DNA of 64,000 nt, from contig NZ_KQ758599.1 in NCBI RefSeq assembly GCF_001457025.1, positions 248,001 to 312,000 of the forward strand. Direction: 5' to 3'. This DNA is from Pseudarthrobacter enclensis (GTDB lineage: Bacteria > Actinomycetota > Actinomycetes > Actinomycetales > Micrococcaceae). Below the pieces are notes generated by a model. That model saw nothing but the letters and a program-made list of their open reading frames with translations, ran no database searches and was not told the origin of the DNA. The translations under genes and the position numbers were made by a program. This document shows positions 1 to 9,214 of this stretch, one piece after another (positions within the stretch are counted from its first letter, which is position 1; the number at the start of each line of letters is the position of its first letter).

Positions 1-2
1 CG

Positions 3-677
3 CCGCGGATCATCGTGGTCACCAGCTCGGTGCAGTCGGAGGGCAAGTCTACGGTGACGGCGAACCTGGCCGTCACCATGGCCGCCGCGGGGGAGAACGT
101 GGTGGTGGTCGACGGCGACCTCCGCCGGCCCACGCTGGTGGACGTCTTCAACCTGGTCCCCGGAGCCGGGGTCACCGATGTGCTCACCGGCAGCGTCCAG
201 CTGGCTGACGTCCTGCAGCCGTGGGGTGCGCTGCCCAACCTGGCGGTGCTGGGGTCCGGGCGGATCCCGCCGAACCCCAGCGAGCTGCTGGGCTCCAACG
301 CCATGAAGAACATGCTGGAGGCACTGGCAGAGGACGCCATTGTGCTCATTGATGCTCCGCCGCTGTTGCCGGTGACGGATGCCGCCGTGCTGTCCCGGGT
401 GGCGGACGGCGCTGTGGTGGTGATCAGGGCCGGCAGGACCACCCAGGATCAGGTGGGCCAGTCGCTGGGGAACCTGGACAAGGTCCGGGGGAGGGTTCTC
501 GGCTCTGTGCTGAACTACGTTCCCACCCGGGGCGCCGATGCCTACACCTACTACGGGACGTACAGGTCTTCTGTGGGCACGGCAGACGCTCCGGAGGTTC
601 AGCCGAGTGTGCCGGCCGGCCCGGCTTTTGACGGCACTGTGGAGGCGGTCCTGAGCGGCCGCCGCGCGCGGGTGTAG
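3..677 (+). CDS. C-terminal catalytic part of a polysaccharide tyrosine autokinase (BY-kinase), 5' end outside window
   Basis: The reading frame is open from the window edge, so the N-terminal membrane (Wzz-type) part lies upstream. The visible part is the cytoplasmic BY-kinase domain that controls the length and export of surface polysaccharide. It has a Walker A-like SSVQSEGKST, a Walker A' VVVVDGDLRRP and a Walker B IVLIDAPPLLPVTDA. A short tyrosine cluster (DAYTYYGTY) near the C-terminus resembles the autophosphorylation tail. The Walker A departs from the usual PGEGKST at two positions. A complete paralogue is encoded on the other strand at 7290-8750. The family is clear; the missing N-terminus is inferred. 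Confidence 0.88.
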   Translation, partial: PRIIVVTSSVQSEGKSTVTANLAVTMAAAGENVVVVDGDLRRPTLVDVFNLVPGAGVTDVLTGSVQLADVLQPWGALPNLAVLGSGRIPPNPSELLGSNAMKNMLEALAEDAIVLIDAPPLLPVTDAAVLSRVADGAVVVIRAGRTTQDQVGQSLGNLDKVRGRVLGSVLNYVPTRGADAYTYYGTYRSSVGTADAPEVQPSVPAGPAFDGTVEAVLSGRRARV

Positions 678-685
678 GCAGCGTC

Positions 686-1591
686 ATGGGGGAGAGCGCG
701 GGGGAAGCGGGCCTGAGTGTCGCCGAGGGCGTCCTCCTGGGTCATGCCCTGGTGGCACGGGTGGCGGAGGACCTTGGCGTGCGGGTCTTCTTCATCAAAG
801 GCCCGGCCAGCGTGCAGCTGGGGTTGCGGAAACCCAAGATCTCCAACGACGTCGATGTCTTCGTGGCACCTGCTGACCTGGAACTGCTGCTGGATGGACT
901 GCGGGAGCGTGGGTGGCGGGCCCGGCCGGTGGACCCGGATGGTAGGGCCTTTCCCAAACACTCTGTGACGGTGGATCATCCCGACTGGCCGTGCTGCATC
1001 GATGTCCATTACCGGTTCCCCGGAATGGAGAAGCATGCCGGTGAATGCTTTGAGCTGATGTGGGTGCACACCCAAGAGCTGTTACTCACCGGGCAACAGG
1101 TGCGCGTTCCAACAAAGGCACTGGGTATTGTCATTTTGGTGTTGCACGCGCTACGTGCGCCACACCTCGCGGAAAGCCGTCAGGAGCTCGACTACATCAC
1201 TGCTATGGTCCAGCAGGAACAGCTTGAATCCGAAGTTTTAGACCTATCGACGCGTGCAGGTGCCCTAGCGGCTATGCGTCCCTATCTGGAATCTGTTGTG
1301 CCTGGAGAAGAAGCACCTGTATGGCCTGCTCCGTCAACGGAATGGCGAAATCGAGTTTTGGCACGGGAACCGGGAAGCGCTCGGTTGCTGGCCTTGGTGC
1401 AGGCTCCGTGGCCGGCTAAGCCAGGGATGCTGTGGCGGTCTGTTGCTCCCAAAAGTGAGACGTTCCTGGGCGGTGACATCTATGCTGACGTTTCATTTTC
1501 CGGCCGGCTGGGGCTGCACCGGGCGCGGTGGTCCCGCTTCCTGAAGGCTCTTCCGCAGATCATCAAAGACTTCAGTCATTACCGTGCTTGA
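686..1591 (+). CDS. Nucleotidyltransferase-fold protein of the NTP_transf_5 type
   Basis: This 301-residue protein starts 8 bp after the kinase stop, so it is probably co-transcribed with it. Residues about 30-60 contain FFIKGPASVQLGL followed by SNDVDVFV. This matches the uncharacterised nucleotidyltransferase family, where a KG motif precedes a D-x-D metal-binding pair. The later text HSVTVDHPDWPCCIDVHY fits the 'DIHW'-like conserved segment of the same family. Members are common in actinobacterial polysaccharide and lasso-peptide loci, but their substrate is unknown. A role in exopolysaccharide assembly is inferred only from the neighbouring kinase and galU. Confidence 0.7.
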   Translation: MGESAGEAGLSVAEGVLLGHALVARVAEDLGVRVFFIKGPASVQLGLRKPKISNDVDVFVAPADLELLLDGLRERGWRARPVDPDGRAFPKHSVTVDHPDWPCCIDVHYRFPGMEKHAGECFELMWVHTQELLLTGQQVRVPTKALGIVILVLHALRAPHLAESRQELDYITAMVQQEQLESEVLDLSTRAGALAAMRPYLESVVPGEEAPVWPAPSTEWRNRVLAREPGSARLLALVQAPWPAKPGMLWRSVAPKSETFLGGDIYADVSFSGRLGLHRARWSRFLKALPQIIKDFSHYRA

Positions 1592-1671
1592 GCTGCCATG
1601 CGCCGGTTGATCGTGCCGAAATTCAGCTCTTTCGATTGTCTTTAAGGGCCTAGAATTTGTAGGGTTCAGCT

Positions 1672-2562
1672 ATGACTATGGGGAGAGCCATTACCAAAGC
1701 CGTCATTCCTGCTGCCGGACTGGGAACTCGCTTCCTGCCCGCCACCAAGGCAATGCCGAAGGAAATGTTGCCGGTGGTTGACCGTCCGGCCATCCAGTAC
1801 GTCGTTGAGGAAGCCGTTGACGCTGGCCTCACAGACCTGCTGATGATCACTGGCCGCAATAAGCGTGCGCTGGAAGACCACTTCGACCGTGAACCGGGTC
1901 TGGAGAGCACCCTCGAAAAGAAGGGTGACACGGACCGTCTGCAGATGGTGGAGCACGCGTCCAACCTGGGACCGATCCACTACGTCCGCCAGGGGGAGGC
2001 CAAGGGCCTGGGCCACGCGGTGCTGTGCGCATCCCAGCATGTGGGGGATGAGCCTTTTGCGGTGCTGCTCGGCGATGACCTCATCGACGAGGCCGAGACG
2101 CTGCTGAGCACCATGATGGAGGTGCAGCAGAAGACGGGCGGTTCCGTGATCGCCCTGATCGAGGTTGATCCGTCCCAGATCAGTGCTTACGGCTGCGCAG
2201 ACATCACCGCTGTGGAGGGCGAGGACTTTGTTCGCGTGAACAGCTTGGTGGAGAAGCCGGCCGTGGGCGAAGCGCCGTCCAACCTGGCAGTGATCGGACG
2301 CTATGTCCTGCACCCGTCCGTCTTTGGGGTTCTTGAGAACACCGAGCCGGGCCGCGGCGGAGAGATCCAGCTGACCGATGCCCTGCAGACCCTTGCAGCC
2401 AGCGAGGGCGAAGGCTCCGGCGTTTACGGGGTGGTCTTCAAGGGCCGCCGCTACGACACTGGTGACAAGCTCAGCTACCTGAAGGCGGTTATCACCCTCG
2501 CTTCCGAGCGGGTGGAGTTCGGCGAAGACTTGAAGACCTGGCTCAAGGGCTTCGTTAGTTAA
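1672..2562 (+). CDS. galU: UTP-glucose-1-phosphate uridylyltransferase, copy 1
   Basis: This cytosolic enzyme makes UDP-glucose from UTP and glucose-1-phosphate, supplying both polysaccharide loci. The N-terminal nucleotide-binding signature AAGLGTRFLPATKAMPKEML is intact, as are VDRPAIQYVVEEA and the LGDDLID acidic pair. Its 296 residues match the usual GalU length. The ATG is followed by an in-frame ATG two codons later, so MTM- is the likely start. A second copy of identical length lies at 38488-39378. By hand alignment the two differ at about 39 of 296 residues. Confidence 0.96.
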   Translation: MTMGRAITKAVIPAAGLGTRFLPATKAMPKEMLPVVDRPAIQYVVEEAVDAGLTDLLMITGRNKRALEDHFDREPGLESTLEKKGDTDRLQMVEHASNLGPIHYVRQGEAKGLGHAVLCASQHVGDEPFAVLLGDDLIDEAETLLSTMMEVQQKTGGSVIALIEVDPSQISAYGCADITAVEGEDFVRVNSLVEKPAVGEAPSNLAVIGRYVLHPSVFGVLENTEPGRGGEIQLTDALQTLAASEGEGSGVYGVVFKGRRYDTGDKLSYLKAVITLASERVEFGEDLKTWLKGFVS

Positions 2563-2577
2563 CTCCCGGAACCAGCC

Positions 2578-3060
2578 TTATCGGAGGTCCGCTGCCGCAA
2601 GGTCGCGGGCCTCCAGCCGCTTAATTGCAAGGAATGCCAGCCATGCCCCTGCCGCGGCCCCGGCGGTGTTTGTCGCAAGGTCCAGGGGGCTGGCAAAGCG
2701 ATCGTGGAGGAACAGGAGCTGGCCGAGTTCGATGAAGTTGGAAACAAGGAAACCGAGGGCTATGATCTGCCAGCAGCGATTTTCCGGGAAGGAAAGGGCA
2801 CTTACGAAGCCGAAGGGGATAAACAGCGCCACGTTGGCGGTTGCTTCCGCGAATTGATAGTGGAACCAACGGGGGATTCCGTGATGGTGGAGGAAGTTCA
2901 GCGTGTCGGCGAGCAGTCCTTGAACAGGCCGGTCGACGGGGGTTGGCCAGAAGGCTATGAGTGCGAGGGGGATCAGCATGGCGGCCAGGACACTTTGCCA
3001 GAGCCTCCGATTGCGAAGATTCTTCACGCGCTCCGTTCTCATGGTTCTACTTGATACCAC
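2578..3060 (-). CDS. VanZ-family membrane protein
   Basis: This small integral membrane protein has about four hydrophobic segments: VLAAMLIPLALIAFW, VALFIPFGFVSAL, IIALGFLVSNFIELGQL and NTAGAAAGAWLAFLAI. The central FIPFGF and the polar E-x-x-Q-x-x-x-x-x-R-x-x-x-x-x-D signature (FIELGQLLFLHDRFASPLD) are typical of VanZ-like proteins. The original VanZ gives low-level teicoplanin resistance; most homologues have no assigned role. The start is ambiguous: GTG at 3060 or ATG at 3042. It ends 15 bp from the galU stop, so the two genes converge. Confidence 0.85.
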   Translation of the reverse strand: MVSSRTMRTERVKNLRNRRLWQSVLAAMLIPLALIAFWPTPVDRPVQGLLADTLNFLHHHGIPRWFHYQFAEATANVALFIPFGFVSALSFPENRCWQIIALGFLVSNFIELGQLLFLHDRFASPLDLATNTAGAAAGAWLAFLAIKRLEARDLAAADLR

Positions 3061-3078
3061 ACTGCCTTAAATGCAGGA

Positions 3079-3111
3079 GGTGGGTGGTCTCCGTTCTGGA
3101 GACCACCCACC
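3079..3111 (-). terminator. Strong stem-loop after the LANTG wall-protein gene
   Basis: A perfect 14-bp inverted repeat (arms 3079-3092 and 3098-3111, 5-nt loop) lies 27 bp past the stop of the leftward wall-protein gene and just before the VanZ start. The leftward continuation is A/T-rich but lacks a long U run. It probably separates the two transcription units. Confidence 0.75.
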
Positions 3112-3137
3112 TTCTTTGGTGTTATTGCTTGATGCCC

Positions 3138-3737
3138 TTAGGCAGCGGCTTCAGCCTTGGCGCGGCGGCGGACCACCACGACGGAGGTTGCGCCGGCTGC
3201 CAGTGCGCCTGCGCCCACCAGGGTCCAGAGGACCAGGCCGGAGTCGGCACCGGTGTTGGCCAGGCCTGAGCCGGAGCCAGTGTTGGCCAGCGGAGCGCTA
3301 CCCGTGTTGGCCAGGGAAGCGGTTACGGTGACCGTGATAGGGCCGACAGTGACGCCGGATACGTCGCCGGTGGCGGTGAGGGAGTAGGTGCCGGCCTCGT
3401 TGATGGTGATCGGCAGCGAGAACCGGCCCTGGGCATCCGCTGTTGTCTTGAGGGTTTGGGCCTCGGTAACCACGCTGATTCGTGCTGCGACGGAGCGGCC
3501 GCCGGCGATGTTGGCACCGTTGGAGGCAGGTGCCTGGCCCGGCGTGACCCGAATGGTCAGCGATTCGCCTGCCAGGAAGCCCTGGCCGCGGAAGACGAAG
3601 GTTTCGCCCGGGCCAACGGTGCCGTCAGAAACTGCTGCCTGCGGCGGAAGTGCTGGGTAGGTTGCGGCCATGGCTGGCGCCGAGCCGATGAGTGCGATGG
3701 AACCTGCGAGCGCGAGTGCTGCGAGTGTTTTCTTCAT
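3138..3737 (-). CDS. Secreted, sortase-anchored wall protein with three LANTG motifs
   Basis: The start ATG at 3737 is preceded by a GGGGGGAC ribosome binding site. A Sec signal peptide (MKKTLAALALAGSIALIGSA, ending PAMAA) leads into about 110 residues predicted as beta-sandwich, with phrases such as GPGETFVFRGQGF and GTYSLTATGDVSG that resemble bacterial Ig-like repeats. The C-terminus carries LANTG three times within about 25 residues, then a hydrophobic helix and the basic tail VVRRRAKAEAAA. This is a cell-wall sorting signal of the LAxTG kind used by actinobacterial class E sortases. It may be a surface coat or adhesin component; the function is unknown. Confidence 0.85.
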   Translation of the reverse strand: MKKTLAALALAGSIALIGSAPAMAATYPALPPQAAVSDGTVGPGETFVFRGQGFLAGESLTIRVTPGQAPASNGANIAGGRSVAARISVVTEAQTLKTTADAQGRFSLPITINEAGTYSLTATGDVSGVTVGPITVTVTASLANTGSAPLANTGSGSGLANTGADSGLVLWTLVGAGALAAGATSVVVVRRRAKAEAAA

Positions 3738-3912
3738 GTGTGTCCCCCCGGAGACGTTAAGTTTTGATACCCGATTTTGGGAAAAGCCCCCTCCGCACGA
3801 GACCAAGTGCAGAACCACGGATAGATATCCCAGGAAAAATTTACCACCTGAGCGTCGTTGTGAGCAATCTCAATCCAGTCGGTTTACATAGAGTTAACCG
3901 GTCGTCCTGCCG

Positions 3913-5853
3913 TTAACTGCACGCAGCACTTTCTGTAGCAAGCGTCACGTCCTTGACAGGTTGGACTGAGGGCGTGACTGCTACGTTAGGCTCCGTGTGC
4001 TGCACGATTTTCCCGAACGTGAACTCCAGAATTTTACTTTCACCGGGGGCGAGCGTGACCGCATATACGCCAACTGGACGGTTGTCGTGAAAGTGAGGTG
4101 AGAAAGCTACACGCTGGCCGTCCTCATTCGTCGTTTCGATTACGGATTGAGCTGGTCCGTAAGCCACGACGTTTGTCTGGACCGATCCCGGGGAAACGCC
4201 GAAATGTCCACCACCTGTTACGTACGCAGGAAGGGAATGGGCGGCATCAGGAGGCGCGGTATTCGTGCTGACAACGCGTACGATTACTTGTTCGTACCCG
4301 TTCTTGGAACACTGCTTTGTAAGTTGCACGCTTCTTTTTACGTAGTAATCCATTTTAGCGCCGGTACCATCGTTGAAGTAAACGCCGAATTCAGCGCCAG
4401 AGACGCTAGGGCCGGTTATCGATCCGCTAATTTTGTATTTACGGATTTTCGATTGCTCGTTCGGGTCCGCTGACCACATAAGTACGCGTCGTTCCTCGAC
4501 GCCCTGAGTGAGTCCCCTGATAAGTCCCTTAGCATCTGCTTTTCCGCCGGAAAGAGCGACAAATATCTCCCTGGCCACCCCAGCGAAGTACGCGTCTTGC
4601 AGCTTTGGTTGTGCAATCTCTTGGTAAACATCAGAAAGGAGTGTTTTAACTACGTTGTTACCAGTGAGTTGACTTGGGAGTCCCGGTGCTAGAAAGACGT
4701 CGGACTTTGAGGTGTCGACCGATACGGGACCGGTAGCTCGCAGAATGTAGCTCAGGACTACCGGGTCGATGGAGACTACACCCTGAACCTTCTGGCCGGT
4801 TTTTTCTTCCCACATGGCTTGAGCCGTCGACGCGGCGGTCGGAAAGTCGGGAGTTAGGTTTACATCCTGCATGTATTTACCGAGCCGAGCGGAATAAATC
4901 TGACGCTGTTCCGGGTCGAGGGGAAGAACAGGATCCATTACGCCCAGATCTCCCGCACTGCTCTGTGCTCCGAGAGAAAGTCTCCCTTGGTTGACAGTGA
5001 GAATTGCTAGCGCACCTGGTATCCCGCCCGAGGCTCTTGATTCTGCACTGTTCTGAATCATGAGGAGGTAACTGCGCTGTCCTTCGGTACCAAGTAGAGC
5101 AGGCAGGAGTTCCGACGCGTCAGCTGCCGTCTCGATTGTGCCGGAAACCGATCGCAACTCTTCCCGGGCAGAGGTTAGGGGTTGGGCGACTTCGGGCAGA
5201 AGCGTAGATGTGTCGATCGACTCAAGGCGCTCAGTGGAAGCACTCACTGCATAGGCCGCGTTGCCAACAACCGGAGCGGCACTACGAAGCGGCTCTAGAT
5301 TTGTACCATCCTCGCTGGGAACGAAAGCTTCCCAATCCAAGGAATCATAGACATTGACTAACGGTAGGATGCCCAAGGATGCGATGTCGTCCGCGGATCG
5401 GGCCAGTTCAGCCAGTGCGCTGAAATTGGGGCCCAGACCAGGAAGAGTCGAAGCAAAAGTCCAAATTGGGTCTTCCGACGCATCTCGCGCGTCAATGGTG
5501 GAATTCTGAAGTTTATTGGCTGTGAGCACTGCACTTTGCTTATCGTTGGCTGCGACCTGTTTCCTAAGCTGTGCAACCAGATCTGAAGCAGACTCAAGTG
5601 ATGAAACAATTGTCGTAGCCCTGTATGCAAGCCAAACAGAACCTAATAGCAATACTGTAATTACGAGCGTGCCCCAAAGGACGGCTTTTCGTAGCAGGCG
5701 CTTGCGCTTTGTAGGATCCGCTACCTTCGAAGGGGGTTGGCTCACTGATACTGTCCTGTCGGTAGAGCTACTTGAATCCGGCGCGAAGTCGGCATCCTGC
5801 GGAAGTGGTTGAGGTCTATGCCTAGTAGGCACCGGTACTGCTGAAGACTGCAC
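3913..5853 (-). CDS. DUF4012-domain membrane-anchored protein
   Basis: This 646-residue protein has a basic, disordered N-terminus, one transmembrane helix (AVLWGTLVITVLLLGSVWLA, about residues 57-77) and a large extracytoplasmic part. The phrases LLMIQNSAESRASGGIPGAL and GVVSIDPVVLSYILRATGPV are diagnostic of DUF4012. That family occurs in actinobacterial exopolysaccharide loci and has no proven biochemistry. The GTG start at 5853 overlaps the sugar-transferase gene by 32 bp; an in-frame GTG at 5832 is an alternative. Either way it appears translationally coupled as the third gene of the leftward operon. Confidence 0.85.
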   Translation of the reverse strand: MQSSAVPVPTRHRPQPLPQDADFAPDSSSSTDRTVSVSQPPSKVADPTKRKRLLRKAVLWGTLVITVLLLGSVWLAYRATTIVSSLESASDLVAQLRKQVAANDKQSAVLTANKLQNSTIDARDASEDPIWTFASTLPGLGPNFSALAELARSADDIASLGILPLVNVYDSLDWEAFVPSEDGTNLEPLRSAAPVVGNAAYAVSASTERLESIDTSTLLPEVAQPLTSAREELRSVSGTIETAADASELLPALLGTEGQRSYLLMIQNSAESRASGGIPGALAILTVNQGRLSLGAQSSAGDLGVMDPVLPLDPEQRQIYSARLGKYMQDVNLTPDFPTAASTAQAMWEEKTGQKVQGVVSIDPVVLSYILRATGPVSVDTSKSDVFLAPGLPSQLTGNNVVKTLLSDVYQEIAQPKLQDAYFAGVAREIFVALSGGKADAKGLIRGLTQGVEERRVLMWSADPNEQSKIRKYKISGSITGPSVSGAEFGVYFNDGTGAKMDYYVKRSVQLTKQCSKNGYEQVIVRVVSTNTAPPDAAHSLPAYVTGGGHFGVSPGSVQTNVVAYGPAQSVIETTNEDGQRVAFSPHFHDNRPVGVYAVTLAPGESKILEFTFGKIVQHTEPNVAVTPSVQPVKDVTLATESAACS

Positions 5854-7255
5854 GGACTGTGCGCAAGAGTATGACTAAGTCTGCGGCGAGAGACCAGTTT
5901 TCTACGTAGTAGAGATCTAATCTGACGGAGTCTTGCCATGACAAATTAGATCGTCCGCTCACTTGCCACAAACCAGTCAGCCCGGGCTTCACTAGGAGAC
6001 GGCGGCGGACGTCGTTTTCGTAAGTCTCTACTTCCTGGGGTAAAGGAGGCCGCGGGCCGACAAGACTCATCGAGCCGCCAAGAATATTGAAGAGCTGCGG
6101 CAACTCATCCAGGCTGAGCCGGCGAAGTATCTTTCCTACGCGAGTCACCCGAGGATCATTCTTCATTTTGAAAAGAACTTCGTTACCTTCATTCCGGCTC
6201 GCCAGTTCGGGAAGAAGGCGCTCAGCATCCGTAATCATCGTTCGGAACTTCAACATTTTGAAATGCCTTCCTTCCATGCCTACGCGATTCTGCCGGAACA
6301 GTATTGGGCCGGTGCTATCTAGCTTGATCAACAGTCCCAATACGACCATCAAAGGAAAAGTGACGGTTATCAGGAGCCCTGAAACGACTATGTCGAACAT
6401 CCTCTTGGCAACGCGTTGACCACCCTCGAGAGTCGGAGTGGTCACGTGGATGAGCGGTAGTCCAGCCACTTGCTGAGTGTGTATGCGGGGACCAGCAATA
6501 TCCGTCAGTGCCGGCGCCATGATAAGTGCGACGTTTTTTGCTGCCAACTCCCAGCCGAGGTGTCGGAGTGTCTGTGGGTGCAACTGGACGCCCGCCGAGA
6601 CCGCGACAGCATCTGCGTTGGTCTGGTCAATTGCGTCAAGAATAGATGGCACTTCAGCGGCGTGACCAACAACGGGGAGTTCAATGATTTTCTCCGACGT
6701 TCCTATCGATACCCCCGGTGTGTACGCAGCGATCGGGAGGTAACCCGCGTGTGGCGCCTCGAAAAGGGTACGTGCAAGATGTGCTACCGCACTGGGGCCG
6801 CCCAAAAGCAGTAGCCGCGAAACCCGATCGCCGCGGAGACGGTCTACGTTCAGGTGCTGACGGAGAAGCCACCTAGCGAGAAGGAGGCCCGTTAGACCGA
6901 CTGGAAGCGCAAAACCCACGTACCCCCGGGCGGTATCCACGCGTAGAACGTAAGAGAAAATGGCAATAAGACCAAAGAGCCACAGAGAGGCGGCTGCCAC
7001 ACGCTTGTACTCGTCAGGACCCGACCCTAAAACCCTACTCTGACGGCTGTTCCAGGCTCCGAGCATAAGCCACCAAGCGACAATTAAGCCGATGGAAAAC
7101 GCACCATAGGCCACATCGTTCCCTAAAACGGCAAAGTTCGGCTCTAAACCGAAACGCACAATGTACGCGCCTATCACTGCCCAACAAACCACAAATGCGT
7201 CGACAGCGCCCAATAAACGGGAAGTACGCACACGCCAGTCGCCGCTGTCCCCCAT
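5822..7255 (-). CDS. Polyprenyl-phosphate sugar-1-phosphate transferase (WbaP/CpsE type)
   Basis: This enzyme starts repeat-unit synthesis by moving a sugar-1-phosphate onto undecaprenyl phosphate at the inner membrane face. The N-terminal half has several membrane helices and a CoA-binding-like domain. The C-terminal 200 residues are the bacterial sugar-transferase domain, with KRMFDIVVSGLLI (membrane re-entrant helix), LFRQNRVG, FKMLKFRTM, RRLSLDELPQLFNIL, SLVGPRPPLP and KPGLTGLWQVSGRS, all catalytic landmarks. Its 477 residues are the normal full length. It sits between the Wzz/BY-kinase and DUF4012 genes. The sugar it transfers cannot be read from sequence. Confidence 0.95.
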   Translation of the reverse strand: MGDSGDWRVRTSRLLGAVDAFVVCWAVIGAYIVRFGLEPNFAVLGNDVAYGAFSIGLIVAWWLMLGAWNSRQSRVLGSGPDEYKRVAAASLWLFGLIAIFSYVLRVDTARGYVGFALPVGLTGLLLARWLLRQHLNVDRLRGDRVSRLLLLGGPSAVAHLARTLFEAPHAGYLPIAAYTPGVSIGTSEKIIELPVVGHAAEVPSILDAIDQTNADAVAVSAGVQLHPQTLRHLGWELAAKNVALIMAPALTDIAGPRIHTQQVAGLPLIHVTTPTLEGGQRVAKRMFDIVVSGLLITVTFPLMVVLGLLIKLDSTGPILFRQNRVGMEGRHFKMLKFRTMITDAERLLPELASRNEGNEVLFKMKNDPRVTRVGKILRRLSLDELPQLFNILGGSMSLVGPRPPLPQEVETYENDVRRRLLVKPGLTGLWQVSGRSNLSWQDSVRLDLYYVENWSLAADLVILLRTVRAVFSSTGAY

Positions 7256-7289
7256 AACGGTGATACCTCTCTCGGCCGTAAAAACTTAG

Positions 7290-8750
7290 TTAGTCATTAT
7301 TGATGTGGTTGCGGCTAGCTACTGCCACAGGGCGTCGAGGAAGGCGTTCATCGTTTGTTTCATGCGACCCGTTGGTGTGCTTTCTCACCGTGTCAACGTC
7401 CGATTCGTAGTCTTGATAGGCGTAGGCATACGCATCGGGTCCCCTTGCGGGAACCATATTCAGCACGACGCCAAGCAAACTGGCCGAGACCATTTCAAGA
7501 GATGCAAGTGATTTTTCGACGTCGGGAATCTTGACTCGGGAAGACCCGACCACGAGCACAACACCACCGACTTGTTGTGCCAGGACAGCTGCGTCTGTCA
7601 CCGGGAGCAGCGGCGGAGCATCAATAATTACAGCATCGAACGCCTGTTCCAGCCTGCGGATTAGGATGTTCATCGCCTCAGATCCGAGAAGTTCGCTAGG
7701 ATTCGGCGGGATTCGCCCGGAGGTGAGTACTTGAAGATCATCTTCGCCCCAGCTTTGAAGCAAATCGCTAAGATCCGCCGTACCGATTAGGGCGGTTGTC
7801 AAACCGGCAGTGCGATCTAAGCCCAAATAGTCATTCACCCTGGGGCGTCGCAAGTCTGCGTCTACCAAAGCGACACTTTGCCCCGATTGAGCGAGGGCAA
7901 TGGCGAGATTTGTCGCTGTTGTTGTTTTTCCTTCTCCAGGTAGTGAAGAAGTGACCAAAATGGCTTTGGAATCAGAATTTACGTTTGCAAACTGCAGATT
8001 CGTTCGAATTTGCCTAAAGGATTCCGCTCTGGAGCCCTGCGGCGGTGCTTGGGTGAGCAGCGGCTTCTTGGTTGCATCGTTGTCAAAGGAAATCCCCCCA
8101 AGGATTGGGGCGTCCGTAACGCGCCTCAGCTCTGACTCGCCCCTAAGCTTAGTGTCAAGGAGCGTACGAAGTACCGCTGCCGCAACACCCGCGGCGATGC
8201 CAACTGCTGCACCCAGTACAAGGTTCAGTTTTGTGTTAGGTGTTGCTGGAGTACTTGGAGCTGTTGCGGGAGTCACGACGGAGAGCTTTATTGGAGAGGA
8301 TCCACCCTGTGCAGGGCTTTCAAGTTGGCCAACAGTCGTAACCAAGCTAGTGCCGACAGCCTGTGCAATCGCCGCCGCCTGTACGGGAGATGTGTCCTCC
8401 GCTGTGATTGTCACAATCACAGTATTGAGGTCCGAAGTTGCCTCGATTTTACTTCGCAGAGTAGCTGGCGTCATCTGGAGTCCAAGACTATCGATAGCAG
8501 GCTGCAAAACTGCTGGCGTACTGACGGTTTCAACATAGGAACGAACGCGCGACTGGCTGAAGGTGTTGCCCTGCTGCAGCTCCGAAACCGAACCTGAACC
8601 CTGGATAGCAACAAAGAGCTGAGTCTGCGCCTTGTAGGTCGGTTTCATCAAAAAGGATGCGGCGGCTGCGACGAGCACTCCTAGTAACAAAGAGGCCAGT
8701 ATCAAGGTCCAGTTGCGGCGCAGGACGCGCAGGTAGTCGCTCAACTCCAA
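7290..8750 (-). CDS. Chain-length regulator fused to tyrosine autokinase (Wzz/BY-kinase)
   Basis: An N-terminal Wzz domain has a transmembrane helix at residues about 15-35 and a second at about 176-195, flanking an extracytoplasmic region. The cytoplasmic kinase domain follows, with Walker A SSLPGEGKTT at 268-277, Walker A' VDADLRRP and Walker B AVIIDAPPLLPVTDA. A tyrosine-bearing tail (DAYAYAYQDYESD) can accept phosphate. Such proteins control polymerisation length by cycles of tyrosine phosphorylation. This fused layout is usual in actinobacteria. It is the first gene of the leftward operon that continues with the sugar transferase. Confidence 0.95.
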   Translation of the reverse strand: MELSDYLRVLRRNWTLILASLLLGVLVAAAASFLMKPTYKAQTQLFVAIQGSGSVSELQQGNTFSQSRVRSYVETVSTPAVLQPAIDSLGLQMTPATLRSKIEATSDLNTVIVTITAEDTSPVQAAAIAQAVGTSLVTTVGQLESPAQGGSSPIKLSVVTPATAPSTPATPNTKLNLVLGAAVGIAAGVAAAVLRTLLDTKLRGESELRRVTDAPILGGISFDNDATKKPLLTQAPPQGSRAESFRQIRTNLQFANVNSDSKAILVTSSLPGEGKTTTATNLAIALAQSGQSVALVDADLRRPRVNDYLGLDRTAGLTTALIGTADLSDLLQSWGEDDLQVLTSGRIPPNPSELLGSEAMNILIRRLEQAFDAVIIDAPPLLPVTDAAVLAQQVGGVVLVVGSSRVKIPDVEKSLASLEMVSASLLGVVLNMVPARGPDAYAYAYQDYESDVDTVRKHTNGSHETNDERLPRRPVAVASRNHINND

Positions 8751-9214
8751 GGGAAATGAAACCTTTCTAGCTGCTTGTCCAAGGACCTATGTGTCTATTG
8801 AGCAAGATTGTATCGATGCGTGCATGCTGACTGAACGTATGTGGTTGGGCTGTGAAGTCGCCTTTTGTTCTCCAGACATGTTTGCAAGTCCAGGCGCGGC
8901 CAAGCATATCCGACCATGTATGCACGAGTACGAATCCTCCAGATGAGCTTAACGTGTCGTTCCATACCCGTTGGGACAAGTGGACCAAAATGCGAGCCAA
9001 TTCCGAACGGTATGACTCATGCCAGCCCAGCCTAGAGGGCATCAGCGAAGGCGGCACGTTGGCGTGCCCTTGTTTGTGGCAAAATACACAAGCACGGGGC
9101 GAAAGTTACGGTTGATGTCATTAGTTGTTAAGGTGATCTCGTGACCCCGTTGGGAGTCTATGACAACATGTCCCTGGGTGCACGGACGCAAGAGAGTCTT
9201 GGGGGATGTAGGTT
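8751..9214. promoter_or_regulatory. Divergent intergenic region between the Wzz/BY-kinase and neuA operons
   Basis: These 464 bp contain no convincing gene. They separate two divergent operons and must carry both promoters. They are richer in A/T than the flanking coding DNA. I could not assign -35/-10 pairs with confidence. The last bases (9201-9206, GGGGGA) form the ribosome binding site of the TTG start at 9215. Confidence 0.5.
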
